From Chloroflexia bacterium (GTDB lineage Bacteria; Chloroflexota; Chloroflexia; QHBQ01; JADMIH01): 7,703 bases of DNA. Shown in pieces: positions 4,743 to 7,703 of this stretch; position 1 is the stretch's first letter, and every line of letters starts with the position of its first letter. The DNA lies in NCBI GenBank assembly GCA_025927935.1, contig JAICKM010000317.1, forward strand, positions 1 to 7,703, written 5' to 3'. The position numbers were made by a program, and so were the translations under genes. The notes beneath the pieces were generated by a model. That model was given only the letters and a program-made list of their open reading frames with translations. It searched no databases and was not told the origin of the DNA.

Positions 4743-7703
4743 CTAGCGCGCGTTGATTGTGAAGACGCCGCCGTCGCTGCGCCCAAAAACATCCGGGAAG
4801 TAGAGCAGGCGGGCCTGCGCCGGTTGGGCCATGTAGGCACCGGGCGTGGTCGCCCGCGCGTAGTATTCATAGACGTAGGTGCCGGGGCTGACCGAGTTGG
4901 CGAACAGGGCCACGCGGTCGTCGCGCATCTCGACGTTGCTGAACGGCCCCCAGCGTAGCCACCACGGGAAGTAGGTGTCCACCGCGTCCACGCCCGGCGG
5001 CAGCCGCTTGCCGGGCGCCACGCCCGGATCGCGCGTGCCCGTGGGGTTCGGCGGGCGCTCGCTATCGGCGGTGGTGCCCAGCGAACCGTTGACGGCTTCC
5101 AGCCCGGCGGGCAGCGGATCCTCGACGGCCAGGTAGTAACTCGTCTCCGGTACTACGATGCTCAGCCGGACCTTGACCAGGTCGCCCGCCTGCACGCTGT
5201 TGACTTGCTGCGGATGGCCGGTGCTGCCCGGCGTGGGCATGAGGTAGTACTGGCGCGAGATCGCCAGGCCCTCGCTGCGTGCCTTGATGCCCTGGCCGGG
5301 CAGGTAGTAGCGCAGGCTGGCGCTGTAGTACATCTTGCCTTGCTGCTTGTCGCGGCTGAGCGTCAGCGGCCCGGCCACGTTCTTCGGCATCTCGGACACG
5401 GAGGCCGTGAGCGTGGTAGTTGCCGTCAGCGTGCTTGCCGACGCCGTGCCCTGGCCCAGCAACTTGCCGTAGAGTTGGACCTGCCAGTTATAGTCGGCGG
5501 CGAGTTCGCGGCTCTGCTCCATGTAGTCGGCCAGCGCGACCAGGGTGATCGCGGTCTCCTGCGTGGAGAGCCAGCGCCCGTCTTTGCTCGCCGACATCAG
5601 CCAGCGCACCGTCTTGGCGATCAGCGCATTCTGCGGGTCGAGTTGCACCAGGGCGTCGAGGGCCAGCGCGGTGGCGCGGGCGTCGGTGCCCATGGAGTAG
5701 TAATCGACGCTGCTTTCTTCCCAGTGGGCCAGCGTGCTGGTTTGCTTGGCCGCGCTGGTCAGGGTGTCGAGCAGCGTCTTCGCGTCGGAGTCGCGGCCCA
5801 ACGCTTTGAGCGCAATGGCCGTCCAGGCGCAGGCATGATTGCTCATGCGCGCCTGCTGGGCCAGCAGCTTGCCCGGCTGGTCGGCGGCCTGCTGCTGGGC
5901 CATGGCCGGGTCGGCCTGGGCCAGCACATATAGCTCATAGGCGCGCAGGTTGAGATCGCTGTTGCTGCTTAGCCCGGCTTGCCCGTTCTCTTGCAAGAAC
6001 TGCAACAGGCGCGTCTTGCCCCGGTCCAGCATCCCGGTGTCGAACTGGTAGCCCGCCCGCTGGGCCGCCGCCAGCCCCTGCACCGCATAGGCGGTGAGGA
6101 AGGCGTTGCTGTCTGGATCATTTTCCCACCAGCCCCAGCCGCCGTCGGGGCGCTGTAGCTGGGCCAGGCGCTTGAAGGCGCGCTCGGTGATGCCGGGTAG
6201 CTCCTTGCTGAACGGCGTGGTCAGCCCTTGCGCGCGATACACGCGCTCCAGCGTGACCAGCGGCAGGAAGCGGCTCACCGTCTGCTCGGTGCCCTCGTAG
6301 GGATACTCCTTCACGTAGTTGACCCCGGCGGCGGTTCCGGCGGCCAGCGACGGCGCCACCTGCACCACCAGTTCGCCCAGTTGCGGGTTGATACCGTAGG
6401 GCAGGAAGACCGTCTCGTCCACCTTGTCGCCGACCTCGCCGGAGGTCGCCACAGCTTCCGGCGCCACCAGCGGCACCACCGGCACGGTGACGGCGAGCGC
6501 GTCGCCCAGCCCGCCGGCGGCCCGCGCCTCGTAGCGTAGCGTGACCGTGGTGCCTTCGCTCACCTCGATGGCCCAGGTCGCCACCACCTCTTGCCCGGCG
6601 GGCACAGTCAGCGTGCGCGTGGGTGGCACGTTCATGCTGTAGGCCGCCGCGCCGCTGACCTGGAGATTAACCTCCACCGTCAGCGGGCTATCCGTGCTGT
6701 TATGCACGATGGCCTGCGGCTGGGCGCGGTCGCCGGTGGTCAGGAAGCGCGGCGCGATGGGGCGCAGCAGCAGCGGCTTAGTCACGGTGATCGGCGCGCT
6801 GGCGTTGCCGACGAGCAGTTGCGCGTCGGGGCTGCCGCCCTGCGTGGTCAGCCGCCAGGTGGTCAGGTTGTCGGGCAGCGGGATCTGCACGGTGGCCGTG
6901 CCGTCGGCGCCCGTGGTCACGTCGGCTTTCCAGAAGGCAGTATCGCGGAAGTCGGTACGCAACTGCGGCGCCTGCTGGTCGAGCGCGTTGGATTCCGTCT
7001 TCGCCCCCGATGCGGCGTCACGCGCGGCGGTAGCGGCGGGCGCGGCGCCGGGAACCAGCGCACTACCGATTGCCCCGCCCGCCCCCAGGCCCCCACCGTA
7101 GGGCGAGTAGCCGTGGCGGCTGGGGAACGGGCCGTAGTCGCCGCCGGAGAAGGATGTGGAGGTTTGCACCTCCAGGCTGCGTTCGCCATAGAAGGAGGCG
7201 AGCAGATCCGGTCCTTGTTCGGCGGCGAGGGCGTAGATCGCTTCGTCTACGACGGCCAGCGAGAGCGTGGCCGGGTGGGGCGCTCCGGCCTGCGTGCGGG
7301 TGCGCACGACCACGCTGGCTGTGCTGCCCGGCTCGAAGGTCTTGCCCTGCGGCTCCAGGCTCACGTCCAGCTTCTGCCCGCTTGTATCCAGGCTTAGATT
7401 GACATAACCCTGGCGCATGGTCAGGCCGGGTGGCGGCCCGTTGGGATCGGGCAGGCCGGTCTGCGGCACGCCCAGGCCCATGATCGTCAGGCCCACGTAG
7501 ACGTTCGGAAGATCGCCGTCCTCCAGCGGCACATCGACGGTGGGGGCGCCGCCGCGCAGATCGACCACGTAGTAGCGGCGCAAGTGGCCGCGCTCCACCG
7601 TCAACAGGCCGGTCGCCTGCGTGTAGGGCGAGGTCACAAGGATGTGCGCCGTGTCGCCCACTTTATAGAGCTTCTTGTCGGCCACGAGGTTGACGTGGAA
7701 CGG
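4743..7703 (-). CDS. Alpha-2-macroglobulin-like protein, C-terminal part (partial)
   Basis: These 986 codons are the C-terminal portion of a bacterial alpha-2-macroglobulin-like protein; the frame is open at the right edge (PFHVNLVADKK...), so the true start and export signal are missing. The GTG at 7685 is an internal valine codon. Domains in window numbering: a macroglobulin domain (about 1-100, YKVGDTAHILVTSPY), a second ending in LSLAVVDEAIYAL (147-159), a Gly/Ala/Ser-rich stretch (about 181-248) where the bait region is expected, the A2M signature domain (about 250-340: FRDTAFW, LPDNLTTWRL, KPLLLRPIAPRF), the thioester region (467-474), an alpha-helical toroid (about 500-720: PDGGWGWW, NAFLTAYAVQGLAAAQ) and C-terminal beta domains ending in VEMRDDRVALF and YFPDVFGRS. 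Thioester members have a CxEQ motif (GCGEQ, or GCLEQ in bacterial forms); here the site reads YPYEGTEQ, with no cysteine, so covalent trapping of proteases is not expected. The only cysteine is in the toroid (residue 625). The family inhibits or entraps proteases at the cell surface; this one may act non-covalently or structurally. It converges on the TPR gene, so it is a separate transcription unit. Confidence 0.93.
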   Translation of the reverse strand, partial: PFHVNLVADKKLYKVGDTAHILVTSPYTQATGLLTVERGHLRRYYVVDLRGGAPTVDVPLEDGDLPNVYVGLTIMGLGVPQTGLPDPNGPPPGLTMRQGYVNLSLDTSGQKLDVSLEPQGKTFEPGSTASVVVRTRTQAGAPHPATLSLAVVDEAIYALAAEQGPDLLASFYGERSLEVQTSTSFSGGDYGPFPSRHGYSPYGGGLGAGGAIGSALVPGAAPAATAARDAASGAKTESNALDQQAPQLRTDFRDTAFWKADVTTGADGTATVQIPLPDNLTTWRLTTQGGSPDAQLLVGNASAPITVTKPLLLRPIAPRFLTTGDRAQPQAIVHNSTDSPLTVEVNLQVSGAAAYSMNVPPTRTLTVPAGQEVVATWAIEVSEGTTVTLRYEARAAGGLGDALAVTVPVVPLVAPEAVATSGEVGDKVDETVFLPYGINPQLGELVVQVAPSLAAGTAAGVNYVKEYPYEGTEQTVSRFLPLVTLERVYRAQGLTTPFSKELPGITERAFKRLAQLQRPDGGWGWWENDPDSNAFLTAYAVQGLAAAQRAGYQFDTGMLDRGKTRLLQFLQENGQAGLSSNSDLNLRAYELYVLAQADPAMAQQQAADQPGKLLAQQARMSNHACAWTAIALKALGRDSDAKTLLDTLTSAAKQTSTLAHWEESSVDYYSMGTDARATALALDALVQLDPQNALIAKTVRWLMSASKDGRWLSTQETAITLVALADYMEQSRELAADYNWQVQLYGKLLGQGTASASTLTATTTLTASVSEMPKNVAGPLTLSRDKQQGKMYYSASLRYYLPGQGIKARSEGLAISRQYYLMPTPGSTGHPQQVNSVQAGDLVKVRLSIVVPETSYYLAVEDPLPAGLEAVNGSLGTTADSERPPNPTGTRDPGVAPGKRLPPGVDAVDTYFPWWLRWGPFSNVEMRDDRVALFANSVSPGTYVYEYYARATTPGAYMAQPAQARLLYFPDVFGRSDGGVFTINAR

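Noticed and set aside
5205..5933. 242-codon open frame on the plus strand
   Set aside because: It is antisense to the toroid domain of the macroglobulin gene and has no domain or export signal.
7157..7174. Seven-base-pair hairpin TGGAGGT/ACCTCCA
   Set aside because: It lies inside conserved coding sequence (LEVQTS) and is short enough to occur by chance.
6591..7397. 268-codon open frame on the plus strand
   Set aside because: It is antisense to the macroglobulin gene and has an Arg/Gly/Ala-rich composition typical of high-GC shadow frames.
7683..7685. GTG as the start of the macroglobulin gene
   Set aside because: The frame stays open to the window edge and encodes family-like sequence (PFHVNLVADKK) upstream of it, so the valine is internal and the gene is partial.

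Overview
The window looks like chromosomal DNA from a high-GC member of the phylum Chloroflexota. The best evidence is the first gene. Its three C-terminal S-layer-homology (SLH) repeats have the TFSDVP / SGYxDGTFRP / TRGQ wording, with scattered cysteines, that I associate with exported Chloroflexota proteins. The DUF4331 and alpha-2-macroglobulin proteins and the overall base composition fit. The phylum is an inference from wording, not from a database search.

Layout: positions 1-453 carry no convincing gene but hold several GC-rich inverted repeats and an isolated strong Shine-Dalgarno-like site. Three plus-strand genes follow: an SLH-anchored protein with a lone proprotein-convertase P domain (454-1659), a secreted DUF4331 protein (1767-3284) and a membrane-anchored or exported tetratricopeptide-repeat (TPR) protein (3423-4655). 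A minus-strand gene converges on them from the right edge (4743-7703). It is the C-terminal part of a large alpha-2-macroglobulin-like protein whose N-terminus lies outside the window.

Every intergenic gap contains a long GC-rich hairpin without a clear U-tract (1663-1716, 3313-3342, 3361-3408, 4687-4724). They probably act as terminators or transcript-end stabilisers. The DUF4331-TPR gap has two in tandem, and the second stops four bases before the TPR ribosome-binding site.

All four products appear to act outside the cytoplasm, so this is a cell-envelope locus. The DUF4331 and TPR genes form the most likely functional pair. From memory, this pair recurs in other bacteria next to a HupE/UreJ-like membrane protein, which is absent here. 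The macroglobulin has an altered thioester site (YPYEGTEQ, no cysteine), so it should not trap proteases covalently. No mobile element, CRISPR array, tRNA or rRNA was found. I see no clearly new multi-gene system; the DUF4331-TPR pair, whose function is not known, comes closest.
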